From: Streptomyces bottropensis ATCC 25435
GTDB taxonomy: Bacteria > Actinomycetota > Actinomycetes > Streptomycetales > Streptomycetaceae
Assembly (NCBI RefSeq): GCF_000383595.1
Contig: NZ_KB911581.1
Location: 2,362,265-2,426,264, forward strand
Length of the DNA stretch: 64,000 nucleotides
Reading direction: 5' to 3'
The translations under genes were made by a program, and so were the position numbers. The notes below the pieces were generated by a model, which did no database searches, was not told the DNA's origin, and saw only the letters and a program-made list of their open reading frames with translations. Below are positions 27,638 through 36,549 of the stretch, one piece after another; position 1 is the stretch's first letter, and each line of letters starts with the position of its first letter.

Positions 27638-28453
27638 CTACTTGAGCAGATGCACCCGCTGCGTCGTCAGGTCGTAACGGGCGCCGACGACGGCCACCTT
27701 GCCGGCCTTGAGCCTGGCGGCGACGTCGGGGTCGGCCACGACCTTGGAGCGGACGAGCCGGACGTTCGCGTCGATCGTCGCCGCGACCCGCGCGTCGCCG
27801 GTCACACTGTGGTCGATGGCCGGGGCGATCTCGTCGGCGATGTACTGGATGCCGCTGGGCAGCTCCTCACCGCTCTCGTCCACCGCGACGGCGGCCTTCA
27901 CGGCCCCGCAGGACTGGTGGCCGAGCACCACGACCAGCGGGATGTTCAGTTCGAGGACGCCGTACTTGACGCTGCCGAGCACCGACTGGTCCAGCACCTC
28001 GCCCGCGCTGCGCACGGTCATCAGGTCGCCGAGGCCCTGGTCGAAGACCAGCTCCGGGGGGACGCGGGAGTCGATGCAGCCGAGAATGAGGGCGAACGGC
28101 TCCTGACCGGTCGTCAGGGCCTTGCGCACGGCGTAACCCTCGTCGGGGTGCCGCTCGTGCAGGGTCCGCCAACGGCGGTTGCCCTTCGAGAGTTCCTTCA
28201 GTGCCTCGTCCGCCGTGCTCGGCCGCTTGGGGGTGGGGGGCGTGGAGTGCGAGCGGGTGGAGCGGGTGACGGGCTCGGCGTTCGCCGGGAAGGCGCCGAC
28301 GGCGAGGCCGCCGCCGACGACGGCGGTGCCGGCCAGCGCGGCGCGCAGGAGTGAGCGTCGGCCGCGAGGCTTCGCGTGGGATATCGGTGCGTCGGCGCCG
28401 GTGGCGGTCGCCTCGGCGGCGTCGCCGCTGTGGGGTGCTGCGTCAGGATTCAC
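27638..28453 (-). CDS. Exported beta-class carbonic anhydrase
   Basis: The enzyme interconverts CO2 and bicarbonate using zinc. The 271-residue product has beta-CA zinc ligands in LGCIDSRVPPE (Cys with Asp-Arg dyad) and in LGHQSCGAVKAA (His and Cys). Unusually, it carries a long N-terminus with GRRSLLRAALAG, a twin-arginine signal followed by a hydrophobic stretch, so it is probably exported by Tat in folded form. An Arg/Ser/Pro-rich linker follows. Exported beta-CAs of this kind occur in several streptomycetes. It ends at a terminator shared with the convergent gene. Confidence 0.92.
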   Translation of the reverse strand: MNPDAAPHSGDAAEATATGADAPISHAKPRGRRSLLRAALAGTAVVGGGLAVGAFPANAEPVTRSTRSHSTPPTPKRPSTADEALKELSKGNRRWRTLHERHPDEGYAVRKALTTGQEPFALILGCIDSRVPPELVFDQGLGDLMTVRSAGEVLDQSVLGSVKYGVLELNIPLVVVLGHQSCGAVKAAVAVDESGEELPSGIQYIADEIAPAIDHSVTGDARVAATIDANVRLVRSKVVADPDVAARLKAGKVAVVGARYDLTTQRVHLLK

Positions 28454-28669
28454 GGGCAGGAACGTACGTCCGGCCTAAACGCTCAAACGTTCAAGATGCC
28501 GAATCATGGACGAGTGTTGATCAATCATGGCTGACCCTTGAATGGTTCTTGGTCACTTCAGTGCCGGTTTTTGGACAGCCGGTCGCTCACTGTTCAATTC
28601 ACGGGTGGGGAGCGCCTTCTGTCTCCGCGTCCGGCCGGCTGGTCGGCGCCCGCCGCCGGCGGCGGGTCG
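28454..28669. other. Intergenic region upstream of carbonic anhydrase
   Basis: No gene is seen in these 216 bp. The half next to the carbonic anhydrase start is AT-richer and has two copies of AATCATGG (near 28501 and 28524) flanking TTGATCAA, a plausible promoter and operator area. Confidence 0.4.
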
Positions 28670-29365
28670 TCACCACGTCCGGTGCGCGAAGACCACCAGG
28701 TTCTTCGTGTAGTCCATGACGCTGCGGTCGTAGTCGCCCGCACAGGTGATCAGCCGGACCTCCGGCCGGGACGCGTCGGCGTACACCCGCTTGTCGGGGA
28801 AGTCGTCCTTCTCGAACGTCTCGGCGGCGTCGACCACGAAGGACACCCGCTCGCGGTCGGCGCGTACGACGTGGAAGACGTCCCCCTTCTCCAGTTGGCC
28901 GAGCCCCGCGAAGACGGCAGGCGAGGTCTTCGTGTCGACGTGCCCGGCGATGATCGAGGTGCCCGTCTCCCCGGGGGCGGCGCCCTCGGCGTGCCAGCCC
29001 ACGAGGTTCACGTCGTCGGCCGGCGGAGCCTCCAACTGACCGGAACGGCCGACGTACAGAGGGACGAACGGGGCGCTCACCCGGATCTTCGGGATGAGCA
29101 GCCGGACCGGCCGGGACCCGCTCTCCCGCTGCCGACGTGCCGGCGGCTCGGCGGGGCGGTCCTGCCCGGCCGAGGAGGGCGGGGCGGCCTGCGGGGCGTG
29201 CCGGGCGTTCGGCGGGCGGGAGGCGTCGGTCGAGGAGTCCTCACCGCCGAACAGGCTCACCACGAGGATCATCAGGCCCACGGCGCACAACGCGGTCGTA
29301 TTGACCCGGGCGCTCGGGCGGGCCGGCACCGGACCGGTACCGGGGGGAGTAGGGCGGGCTGCCAT
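28670..29365 (-). CDS. Class F sortase (second copy in window)
   Basis: The 231-residue product has an N-terminal membrane anchor (NTTALCAVGLMILVVSLFGG), a disordered Pro/Ala/Arg linker and a sortase core from VRLLIPKIRVSAPF. The catalytic His is in IIAGHVDTKT and the Cys in RLITCAGDYD. Unlike the copy at 3702-4319, this one has a normal transmembrane anchor. Its probable substrate is encoded just upstream at 29516-30019. ATG 29365 follows an in-frame non-coding-looking stretch; longer forms are unlikely. Confidence 0.9.
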   Translation of the reverse strand: MAARPTPPGTGPVPARPSARVNTTALCAVGLMILVVSLFGGEDSSTDASRPPNARHAPQAAPPSSAGQDRPAEPPARRQRESGSRPVRLLIPKIRVSAPFVPLYVGRSGQLEAPPADDVNLVGWHAEGAAPGETGTSIIAGHVDTKTSPAVFAGLGQLEKGDVFHVVRADRERVSFVVDAAETFEKDDFPDKRVYADASRPEVRLITCAGDYDRSVMDYTKNLVVFAHRTW

Positions 29366-29515
29366 CGGACACCACCTCACCAGGTACGGCAGCGGAACGG
29401 ACGGACGGGCACAGGACGGTCGGGGGACATCCCGGAACGCCGGCCGGGCCGCCACACGACACACGGTGTGGCGGCCGCGGCCGCTATCGCGCCAGGTATC
29501 GCGCCCGGCATGGGC

Positions 29516-30019
29516 TCAGGCCGCGCTTCCGGCGGTCTTCCTGCGCCGCAGGGCGTACATGCCCGTACCGGCCACCGCGAGGACGGCCATCCCGCCGGCG
29601 GTCACCGCGGGCGAGGCCAGCGCGCCGCCACCGGTGTGCACACCGCCGCGCGGCTTGTCGTGGTCGCCCTTCCAGGCCCCCTCCTCCTCGTCCTTCCAGG
29701 AGCCCTTGTCCTGCTCGTCCTTCCAGGACTCCTTCTCCTGGCCGTCCTTCGTGGCCTCCTCCTTGTCGTAGCCCCCCGCGTCGGGCTTGGCGCCCCGCTC
29801 GGAGCTCCAGTCACCCTCGGTGTTCAGCGAGGTCAACGCACCGCCACCCGTGTGAACCCCGCCGCGCGGTCCGTCGTGGCTGCTGTCCTTGTCGTGCTCC
29901 TTGCTGTAGCCATGGTCCTCGTGGTCCCACTGGTCACCGTCGGCGTAGGCGCCGGGCGCGGTGATGGCGAGGACGGCGGTGGCCGCCGCCGTAGCGAGAA
30001 GCATGCGAGCAGAACGCAT
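29516..30019 (-). CDS. Sortase-dependent surface protein with duplicated GGVHTGGGAL motif
   Basis: The 167-residue product has a Sec signal peptide (MRSARMLLATAAATAVLAIT, cleavage near AYA/DG), a highly charged His/Asp/Lys/Glu-rich middle with SWKDE-type repeats, and a C-terminal sorting signal PRGGVHTGGGALA followed by a hydrophobic helix and RRRK. A second copy of the motif, PRGGVHTGGGALT, lies about 90 residues earlier without a following membrane helix. The class F sortase gene directly downstream should anchor it. The very hydrophilic, metal-binding-looking body suggests a wall protein, but its function is unknown. Confidence 0.83.
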   Translation of the reverse strand: MRSARMLLATAAATAVLAITAPGAYADGDQWDHEDHGYSKEHDKDSSHDGPRGGVHTGGGALTSLNTEGDWSSERGAKPDAGGYDKEEATKDGQEKESWKDEQDKGSWKDEEEGAWKGDHDKPRGGVHTGGGALASPAVTAGGMAVLAVAGTGMYALRRRKTAGSAA

Positions 30020-30242
30020 CTGATGGTCCTTCCGCCACAGCCGGGCAGCTGGTGCTTCGTCAGCTGACTTGACCCGGCTCCGACGTGATCCACCGTCAGC
30101 CGGATCACGATCCGCCACCACTCGGGGCGCTCAGCCGGGTGAACCGGAGCGGTCCGTCCGGGGGACCTGGCCCCGGCCGGACACCACGGAACACATACGC
30201 CCGGCCGTCGGGCGCGCCCCCGCCGGGACGGGCGGAGCCCGT
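30020..30242. other. Intergenic region without recognised gene
   Basis: The 223 bp between the surface-protein start and the end of meaB contain no gene that I can support. They should hold the promoter of the sortase-substrate gene on the minus strand. Confidence 0.4.
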
Positions 30243-31232
30243 CTACTCCTGCGGGCCGGAGTCCCCGAACGCCTCCAGGATCCGCTCGGCGGCCAGCGTG
30301 GCCGTCAGTTCGCCGTCCCTGACGCGCTGTTCGAGGACCGGAGCGAGGGACCGTACGCCGGGGTGGGTGCGCAGCCGGCCGAGGAGTTCGTCGCGGACCA
30401 TCGACCAGGTCCAGTCGACCTGCTGGTCCCGGCGCTTGGCGGCGAGCCGGCCGGTGGAGTCGAGGAGCGTGCGGTGCTGCTCCAGGCGCTCCCACACGGC
30501 GTCCAGGCCGGTGGACTCGCGGGCGCTGCAGCTCAGCACCGGCGGCGTCCAGGCCGCGTCCCTGCCGTGCATCAGCCGCAGGGCGCCCGCCAGCTCACGG
30601 GCCGCCGTACGGGCGTCGCGCTCGTGCGGGCCGTCCGCCTTGTTGACGGCGAGCACGTCGGCCAGCTCCAGGACACCCTTCTTGATGCCCTGGAGCTGGT
30701 CGCCGGTGCGGGCGAGGGTGAGGAGGAGGAAGGAGTCGACCATGTTGGCGACGGCCGTCTCGGACTGGCCGACGCCGACGGTCTCCACGAGCACCACGTC
30801 GTAGCCGGCCGCCTCCATCACCACGATCGACTCGCGGGTCGCCCGGGTGACCCCGCCGAGGGTCCCGGCCGTCGGCGAGGGCCGCACGAAGGCCGCCGGG
30901 TCGACGGCCAGCCGCTCCATCCGGGTCTTGTCGCCGAGGATCGAGCCGCCCGTACGGCTCGACGACGGGTCCACCGCCAGCACCGCCACCCGGTGCCCGA
31001 GCGAGGTCAGCATCGTGCCGAACGCGTCGATGAACGTCGACTTGCCGACGCCCGGCACCCCGCTGACCCCGATCCGCCGGGCCCGGCCGCTGTGCGGCAG
31101 CAGCGCGGTCAGCAACTCCTGCGCCAGCGCGCGGTGTTGGGGCCGAGTGGACTCGACGAGAGTGATGGCGCGGGCGATGACCGCCCGCTTCCCGTCGAGC
31201 ACACCCTTGACGTAGGCGTCGACATCGATCAC
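30243..31232 (-). CDS. meaB: Methylmalonyl-CoA mutase-associated GTPase MeaB
   Basis: MeaB is a G-protein chaperone that loads adenosylcobalamin into methylmalonyl-CoA mutase and protects it from inactivation. The 329-residue product has the P-loop [10 protein letters not shown] (about 57-66), [19 protein letters not shown] (switch region), ETVGVGQSE and the NKADGP specificity motif. The start overlaps the mutB stop by 4 nt. It completes the mutA-mutB-meaB operon. Confidence 0.95.
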   Translation of the reverse strand: MIDVDAYVKGVLDGKRAVIARAITLVESTRPQHRALAQELLTALLPHSGRARRIGVSGVPGVGKSTFIDAFGTMLTSLGHRVAVLAVDPSSSRTGGSILGDKTRMERLAVDPAAFVRPSPTAGTLGGVTRATRESIVVMEAAGYDVVLVETVGVGQSETAVANMVDSFLLLTLARTGDQLQGIKKGVLELADVLAVNKADGPHERDARTAARELAGALRLMHGRDAAWTPPVLSCSARESTGLDAVWERLEQHRTLLDSTGRLAAKRRDQQVDWTWSMVRDELLGRLRTHPGVRSLAPVLEQRVRDGELTATLAAERILEAFGDSGPQE

Positions 31233-33412
31233 AGGTCGTGCCCGAGGTCGTCCGACAGCCTCTTCACCAGGTCATGCGCCGCGTCCGGGATCACCGTCCC
31301 GGGCGGGAACACGGCCGCCGCGCCCATCTCCAGCAGCGTGGGCACGTCCTGCGGCGGGATCACCCCGCCGACCACGATCATGATGTCCGGCCGCCCCTCC
31401 TCGGCCAGCTGCTCCCTGAGCGCCGGTACGAGGGTGAGGTGCCCGGCGGCCAGCGACGACACCCCGACGATGTGCACGTCCGCCTCGACGGCCTGCCGGG
31501 CCACCTCGGCCGGGGTCTGGAACAGCGGGCCGACGTCCACGTCGAAGCCGAGGTCGGCGAAGGCGGTCGCGATCACCTTCTGGCCCCGGTCGTGGCCGTC
31601 CTGGCCCATCTTGGCGACCAGGATGCGCGGCCGGCGGCCCTCGGCCTCGCCGAAGGCGTCCACCAGGCTCCGGGTGCGCTCCACGTTCGGGGACTCGCCT
31701 GCTTCGTTGCGGTACACGCCGGAGATGGTACGGATCTGGCTCGCGTGCCGGCCGTACACCTTCTCCAGGGCGTCGGAGATCTCGCCGACCGTGGCCTTGG
31801 CGCGGGCCGCCCGCACCGCCAGCTCCAGCAGGTTGCCCTCGCCGCCGGCGGCCCGGGTGAGCGCGTCCAGCGAGGCCAGGCACTCCTGCTCGTCGCGGTC
31901 CGCGCGCAGCCGGCGGAGCTTGTCGATCTGCTGGGCGCGGACGGAGGAGTTGTCGACCTTGAGGACGTCGATCTGCTCGTCGGTCTCCACGCGGTACTTG
32001 TTGACGCCGATGACCGGCTGCCGTCCCGAGTCGATCCGGGCCTGGGTGCGGGCCGCGGCCTCCTCGATGCGCAGCTTGGGGATGCCCGCGTCGATGGCCT
32101 TGGCCATGCCGCCCGCCTGCTCGACCTCCTGGATGTGCTGCCAGGCGCGGCGGGCGAGGTCGTAGGTCAGCTTCTCGACGTAGGAGCTGCCGCCCCAGGG
32201 GTCGATGACCCGGGTCGTGCCGGACTCCTGCTGGATGAGGAGCTGGGTGTTGCGGGCGATGCGCGCCGAGAAGTCGGTGGGCAGGGCGAGCGCCTCGTCG
32301 AGGGCGTTGGTGTGCAGCGACTGGGTGTGGCCCTGGGTGGCGGCCATCGCCTCCACACACGTCCGCGTGACGTTGTTGAAGACGTCCTGCGCGGTCAGCG
32401 ACCAGCCCGAGGTCTGCGAATGGGTGCGCAGGGATAGCGACTTGGCGTTCTGCGGATCGAACTGCCGCACCAGTTTGGCCCACAGCAGACGGGCCGCCCG
32501 CAGCTTGGCGACCTCCATGAAGAAGTTCATCCCGATCGCCCAGAAGAACGACAGCCGGGGCGCGAACGCGTCCACGTCCAGCCCCGCCTCCCGGCCCGCC
32601 CGGATGTACTCCACCCCGTCCGCGAGCGTGTACGCCAGCTCCAGGTCGGCCGTCGCGCCCGCTTCCTGGATGTGGTAGCCGGAGATGGAGATGGAGTTGT
32701 AGCGGGGCATCTTCTGCGAGGTGAAGGCGAAGATGTCGGAGATGATCCGCATCGACGGCTTCGGCGGATAGATGTAGGTGTTGCGGACCATGAACTCCTT
32801 GAGGATGTCGTTCTGGATGGTCCCCGCCAGCTTCTCGGCCGGCACACCCTGTTCCTCCGCCGCCACGATGTAGAGCGCGAGCACGGGCAGCACCGCGCCG
32901 TTCATCGTCATCGACACGGTCATCCGGTCCAGCGGGATGCCGTCGAAGAGCTGCCGCATGTCGAGGATCGAGTCGATCGCCACGCCCGCCATGCCGACGT
33001 CACCCGTCACCCGGGGGTGGTCGCTGTCGTAGCCCCGGTGGGTGGGCAGGTCGAAGGCGACCGACAGACCCTTCTGACCGGCCGCCAGGTTGCGCCGGTA
33101 GAAGGCGTTCGACTCCTCCGCCGTGGAGAAGCCCGCGTACTGCCGGATGGTCCAGGGCTGGTTGACGTACATCGTCGGGTACGGGCCGCGCAGGTACGGC
33201 GCCATGCCGGGGTAGGTGCCCAGGAAGTCCAGGCCCTCCAGGTCCTGACCGGTGTACAGCGGCTTGACCCCGATGCCCTCCGGGGTCTCCCACAGCAGGT
33301 CGTCACCGCCCGCCGCGTTCTTCACCGCCGTACGCCACTCGTCGGCACCGCCGCCGACGGCCGGGGAACCCAGCTCGATCCCGGAGAAGTCGGGGACGGA
33401 AGGGACGGTCAT
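31229..33412 (-). CDS. mutB: Methylmalonyl-CoA mutase, large (catalytic) subunit
   Basis: The enzyme interconverts methylmalonyl-CoA and succinyl-CoA with adenosylcobalamin. The 727-residue product has the TIM-barrel substrate domain ([20 protein letters not shown] near residue 80) and a C-terminal B12-binding domain with DGHDRG, whose His coordinates cobalt. Length is typical of large subunits. It overlaps mutA and meaB by 4 nt on either side, which indicates tight translational coupling. The operon links odd-chain, valine and propionate metabolism with polyketide precursor supply. Confidence 0.97.
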   Translation of the reverse strand: MTVPSVPDFSGIELGSPAVGGGADEWRTAVKNAAGGDDLLWETPEGIGVKPLYTGQDLEGLDFLGTYPGMAPYLRGPYPTMYVNQPWTIRQYAGFSTAEESNAFYRRNLAAGQKGLSVAFDLPTHRGYDSDHPRVTGDVGMAGVAIDSILDMRQLFDGIPLDRMTVSMTMNGAVLPVLALYIVAAEEQGVPAEKLAGTIQNDILKEFMVRNTYIYPPKPSMRIISDIFAFTSQKMPRYNSISISGYHIQEAGATADLELAYTLADGVEYIRAGREAGLDVDAFAPRLSFFWAIGMNFFMEVAKLRAARLLWAKLVRQFDPQNAKSLSLRTHSQTSGWSLTAQDVFNNVTRTCVEAMAATQGHTQSLHTNALDEALALPTDFSARIARNTQLLIQQESGTTRVIDPWGGSSYVEKLTYDLARRAWQHIQEVEQAGGMAKAIDAGIPKLRIEEAAARTQARIDSGRQPVIGVNKYRVETDEQIDVLKVDNSSVRAQQIDKLRRLRADRDEQECLASLDALTRAAGGEGNLLELAVRAARAKATVGEISDALEKVYGRHASQIRTISGVYRNEAGESPNVERTRSLVDAFGEAEGRRPRILVAKMGQDGHDRGQKVIATAFADLGFDVDVGPLFQTPAEVARQAVEADVHIVGVSSLAAGHLTLVPALREQLAEEGRPDIMIVVGGVIPPQDVPTLLEMGAAAVFPPGTVIPDAAHDLVKRLSDDLGHDL

Positions 33413-35220
33413 CGGGACACTCCCATACGGTCGAGGGTCGCGGACAGCACGGCCACGGCGTCACAGCCGGCGAAGACGAAACCGTCCACACCGGTGTACT
33501 CGGCGGGACGGCCGGCGAGGAACACGTGCGAGGCACCGGCGGCCCTCAGCCCGGCCGCCGATGTCGCGGCCCGCTCCTCGTAGACGGCGTCACTGGAGCA
33601 CAGGCAGACCTCCGTGGCACCGCTCTCCTCGAACGTGCCCTCGGTGACGGGCTCGATGCCGCCCGCCTGGAAGAGGTTGGCGGCGAAGGTCGTCCGCGCG
33701 GTGTGGGCGGCCGCGGGGCCCAGGGACGCCAGGTAGAGGCGCGGGCGGGAGCCCGTCGCGGCGAGGTGGGCGTCCGAGCGGGCGCGCAGCGCCTCGAACG
33801 TCTCGTCACGGCTGACGCGGGGGAGACCGCCGGACGGCGGCTCGGGCGCGGGCGCGCGGACGACCGGCTTCTCGGCCAGATGGGGGAACTCGCTGACGCC
33901 GGTGACCGGTTCGCGCCGCTGGGCGAGCTTCGCGCTGCGGGCCGCCCAGGTCTCGGCGAGGCGCTCCCGTACGGCGCCGGAGCGCAGGGCCGCCGCCTGG
34001 CCGCCCGCGCGCTCGATCTCCTGGAAGAACTCCCAGCCCGCGTGGGCCAGTTCGTCGGTGAGCCGTTCCACGTACCAGGAGCCGCCCGCCGGGTCGATGA
34101 CCCGGGCGAGGTGGGACTCCTCCACGAGGATCGTGGAGGTGTTGCGGGCGATACGCCGGGCGAACGCGTCCGGCAGTCCGAGGGCGTGGTCGAAGGGCAG
34201 CACGGTGACGGAGTCGGCGCCGCCCGCCCCGGCTGCCAGCGTGGCGATGGTCGTGCGCAGCATGTTCACCCACGGGTCGCGGCGCGTCATCATCACCGGC
34301 GAGGTCACCGCGTGCTGGATCTGCGCCCCGGCCGAGGGCGCCCCGCACACCTCGGCCACCCGGGCCCAGAGCCGCCGCGCGGCTCGCAGCTTGGCGATCG
34401 TCAGGAACTGGTCGGCGGTCGCGGCGTACCGGAACTCCAGCTGGGCACAGGCCTGTTCGACGCTCAGCCCGGCCCCGGTCAGCTCCCGCAGATACGCGAC
34501 ACCGGTCGCCAGCGAGGCACCCAGCTCCTGCGCGGCCGAGCCGCCGGCCTCGTGGTACGGCAGGGCGTCCACCGTCAGGGCGCGCAGCCCCGGGTACTCC
34601 TCGGCGCACAGCCGGGCCAGTCCGGCCACGGGCGCGAAGTCGTAGGTCTGCCCGGTGCGGGCCTCGTGGCCGAGGGGGTCCGCGCCCAGGGTGCCGCGTG
34701 CCGCCTCCTTGGCGACGCCCCGTTCGGCGTACAGGCGCAGCAACTCATCGGCGGCGGGCTCGGTCTCGGCGCCCGCGTCCAGGACGACCGGCGCGAGATC
34801 GAGATACACGCCGTCGAGGACCCGGCCGAGCGAGGACACCGGGAGACCGGCCTCGCCGAGCACGAGCCACAGAGAGGTGACGCCGTTCTCCAGGTCGGCG
34901 AGGACCGCGTCGCGGTCCGCCGTCGTGTGCCGCTGGCGTACGTCCCAGCCGCCGTCGGTGTTGCCCGCGGCCCGGCCTCCTCGTACGAAGGGCGCGAATC
35001 CGGGGAAACCAGCAGGGGGCGCGGTGTCGTGCGCGGTGTAGAGGGGACGGGTGCGCAGCCCGTCCTCCAGCGCGGTGGACAGGGCTTCCTCGGCCTGAGT
35101 GCCCTCGACGTCCTTGCCCGACTTGCGCAGCACGCCCGCAACGAGGCGCTGCCACTGCTCGTGGGTTGTGTCAGGGAACTCGGCGGCCAGCTCAAGCCCG
35201 TCGTCAGGGAGGACCGTCAT
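33409..35220 (-). CDS. mutA: Methylmalonyl-CoA mutase, small subunit
   Basis: The 603-residue product is the non-catalytic partner of MutB. It keeps the barrel fold ([17 protein letters not shown]) but the C-terminal B12-type domain has [10 protein letters not shown] in place of DGHDRG, as expected for small subunits that do not bind cobalamin. ATG 35220 follows the promoter region shared with the copper-chaperone gene on the other strand. It is the first gene of the mutA-mutB-meaB operon. Confidence 0.95.
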   Translation of the reverse strand: MTVLPDDGLELAAEFPDTTHEQWQRLVAGVLRKSGKDVEGTQAEEALSTALEDGLRTRPLYTAHDTAPPAGFPGFAPFVRGGRAAGNTDGGWDVRQRHTTADRDAVLADLENGVTSLWLVLGEAGLPVSSLGRVLDGVYLDLAPVVLDAGAETEPAADELLRLYAERGVAKEAARGTLGADPLGHEARTGQTYDFAPVAGLARLCAEEYPGLRALTVDALPYHEAGGSAAQELGASLATGVAYLRELTGAGLSVEQACAQLEFRYAATADQFLTIAKLRAARRLWARVAEVCGAPSAGAQIQHAVTSPVMMTRRDPWVNMLRTTIATLAAGAGGADSVTVLPFDHALGLPDAFARRIARNTSTILVEESHLARVIDPAGGSWYVERLTDELAHAGWEFFQEIERAGGQAAALRSGAVRERLAETWAARSAKLAQRREPVTGVSEFPHLAEKPVVRAPAPEPPSGGLPRVSRDETFEALRARSDAHLAATGSRPRLYLASLGPAAAHTARTTFAANLFQAGGIEPVTEGTFEESGATEVCLCSSDAVYEERAATSAAGLRAAGASHVFLAGRPAEYTGVDGFVFAGCDAVAVLSATLDRMGVSR

Positions 35221-35433
35221 GCTCGGATGCTAGGCCAGAGGCGCAAAGGAGCAGCAGGGGGCGCGGCTGTGACCTTGCCCTCCCTGGGGTGACCTTGAAA
35301 TCGGATGGGTTACCTGCCGGTCACTTACGGGCCGGGAGTGAACGTCGGGGGGTGGTCCGCCGTACCTGGTGCCACGCGGCCCGTGCGCCCCCGACGGCAC
35401 GGTCACCGGGCCGCCCGAGGACAGGAGCGACCC

Positions 35434-35658
35434 ATGGCCGAGAAGTACTTCACCGTGTCCGGGATGAGCTGTGGCCACTGCGCCACGAGCGTCACCGAGG
35501 AGGTCGCCGCGGTGCCCGGCGTGAGCGAGGTCGATGTCGACGTACGGGCCGGCCTGGTGACCGTACGCGGCGAGATGGCCGACGACGGGGCTGTACGCGC
35601 GGCGATCGTCGAGGCGGGCTACGAGGTCGCCGAGGTCGTACGGCGGGCCGCGGCCTGA
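35434..35658 (+). CDS. Heavy-metal-associated domain protein (CopZ-like copper chaperone)
   Basis: The 74-residue product is a single HMA domain with the metal motif GMSCGHC (residues 10-16) and a ferredoxin-like beta-alpha-beta-beta-alpha-beta pattern ending YEVAEVV. Such proteins carry Cu(I) to P-type ATPases or regulators. ATG 35434 has ACAGGAGCG as ribosome site. No copper ATPase or CsoR gene is adjacent, so its partner lies elsewhere. Confidence 0.9.
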   Translation: MAEKYFTVSGMSCGHCATSVTEEVAAVPGVSEVDVDVRAGLVTVRGEMADDGAVRAAIVEAGYEVAEVVRRAAA

Positions 35659-35698
35659 GCCGGGAAGCGGGCGTGGACAGGCCGGGGCCGGCCCGGGG

Positions 35699-36352
35699 CA
35701 GGGCTTCCTCGACGGCTTCGAGCGGGTCCTCGCGGGCGCCGCGCCCACCGGCCGTCGCCCGACGCGGGACGAGATCGAGTCGCGGCGGGCGCTCGGCGCG
35801 CGGGCGGCGGAGGTCGGACACGGCCGGCGGCCCTGCGGGCGCACCTCGTGGCCGGCCGGGACAACCGGCCGCGGGCGACCGACCCGGACAGCGCGCTCGC
35901 CGTCATCGAGCAGGCCGTGGACGCCTTCGCCGACGGCTACGAGCGCGCCCAGCGGCTAGTGGTCCGCAAGGAGGCGGCCACCCGTCGGGAGTTCATCGAC
36001 GACCTCCTGCGCGGACGCGGCGACCCCGGTCACCTCGCGGCCGGCTCGGAGCGGTTCGGGCTGCGCCTGTCCCGCGCGCACGCGGTCGCCGTCGCCGAGG
36101 GGCCGGAGAAGTACGACGAGCCCGACCCCGTACCCCGGCAGGTGCCCAGCGACCTCTTCGCCCGCTTCGAGAACCGCCGCGTCCTGTTCGCCACCGAGGA
36201 CGGCCGGATGGTGTGCGTCGCCCCCGGCGACCAGGACGACGTCCTCACCCACTTCGCCACACGCCGCTACGCCGCCACCGGCCGCGCCCAGGTCGCCATC
36301 TCGGACAGCGGTCATCGACGCCCGCCTCCTCGACCGGCCCACCAGAGCCCTG
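35699..36352 (+). pseudogene. Decayed PucR-family transcriptional regulator
   Basis: Two reading frames together encode a regulator of the PucR/CdaR type. The first (35699 to about 35828) reads QGFLDGFERVLAGAAPTGRR and ESRRALGARAAEVGHG. A one-base loss near 35829 shifts to a second frame with RAHLVAGRDN, AVIEQAVDAFADGYERAQRL and REFIDDLLRGRGDPGHLA. At about 36300 the frame jumps straight from QVAISDS to AVIDARLLDRPTRAL, which is normally the extreme C-terminus, so about 130 codons including the HTH domain are missing. The N-terminus and start codon are also absent. It cannot make a functional regulator. Confidence 0.75.
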
Positions 36353-36549
36353 AGTTCGGCGCAGCCGTCTGCCCGGCCCTCTTGTGCGGGACCCGCGCCA
36401 CCGCACTCGGTGGGGTTCGGCCATTCCCACCCCCTGGCCGGTGTATGTCTGGCGCCGGGTGAGCAGGACGAGCATCGTGGACACCGAGGGCTTCGAGTGA
36501 CGGCGCACAGGACCGGTGCGCCACGGTGATCGGGAGCCGTGGGGGACAG

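Noticed and set aside
33409..35220. Broken B12 site in MutA taken as a sign of decay
   Set aside because: Small subunits of methylmalonyl-CoA mutase normally lack the DxHxxG motif; the rest of the protein is intact.
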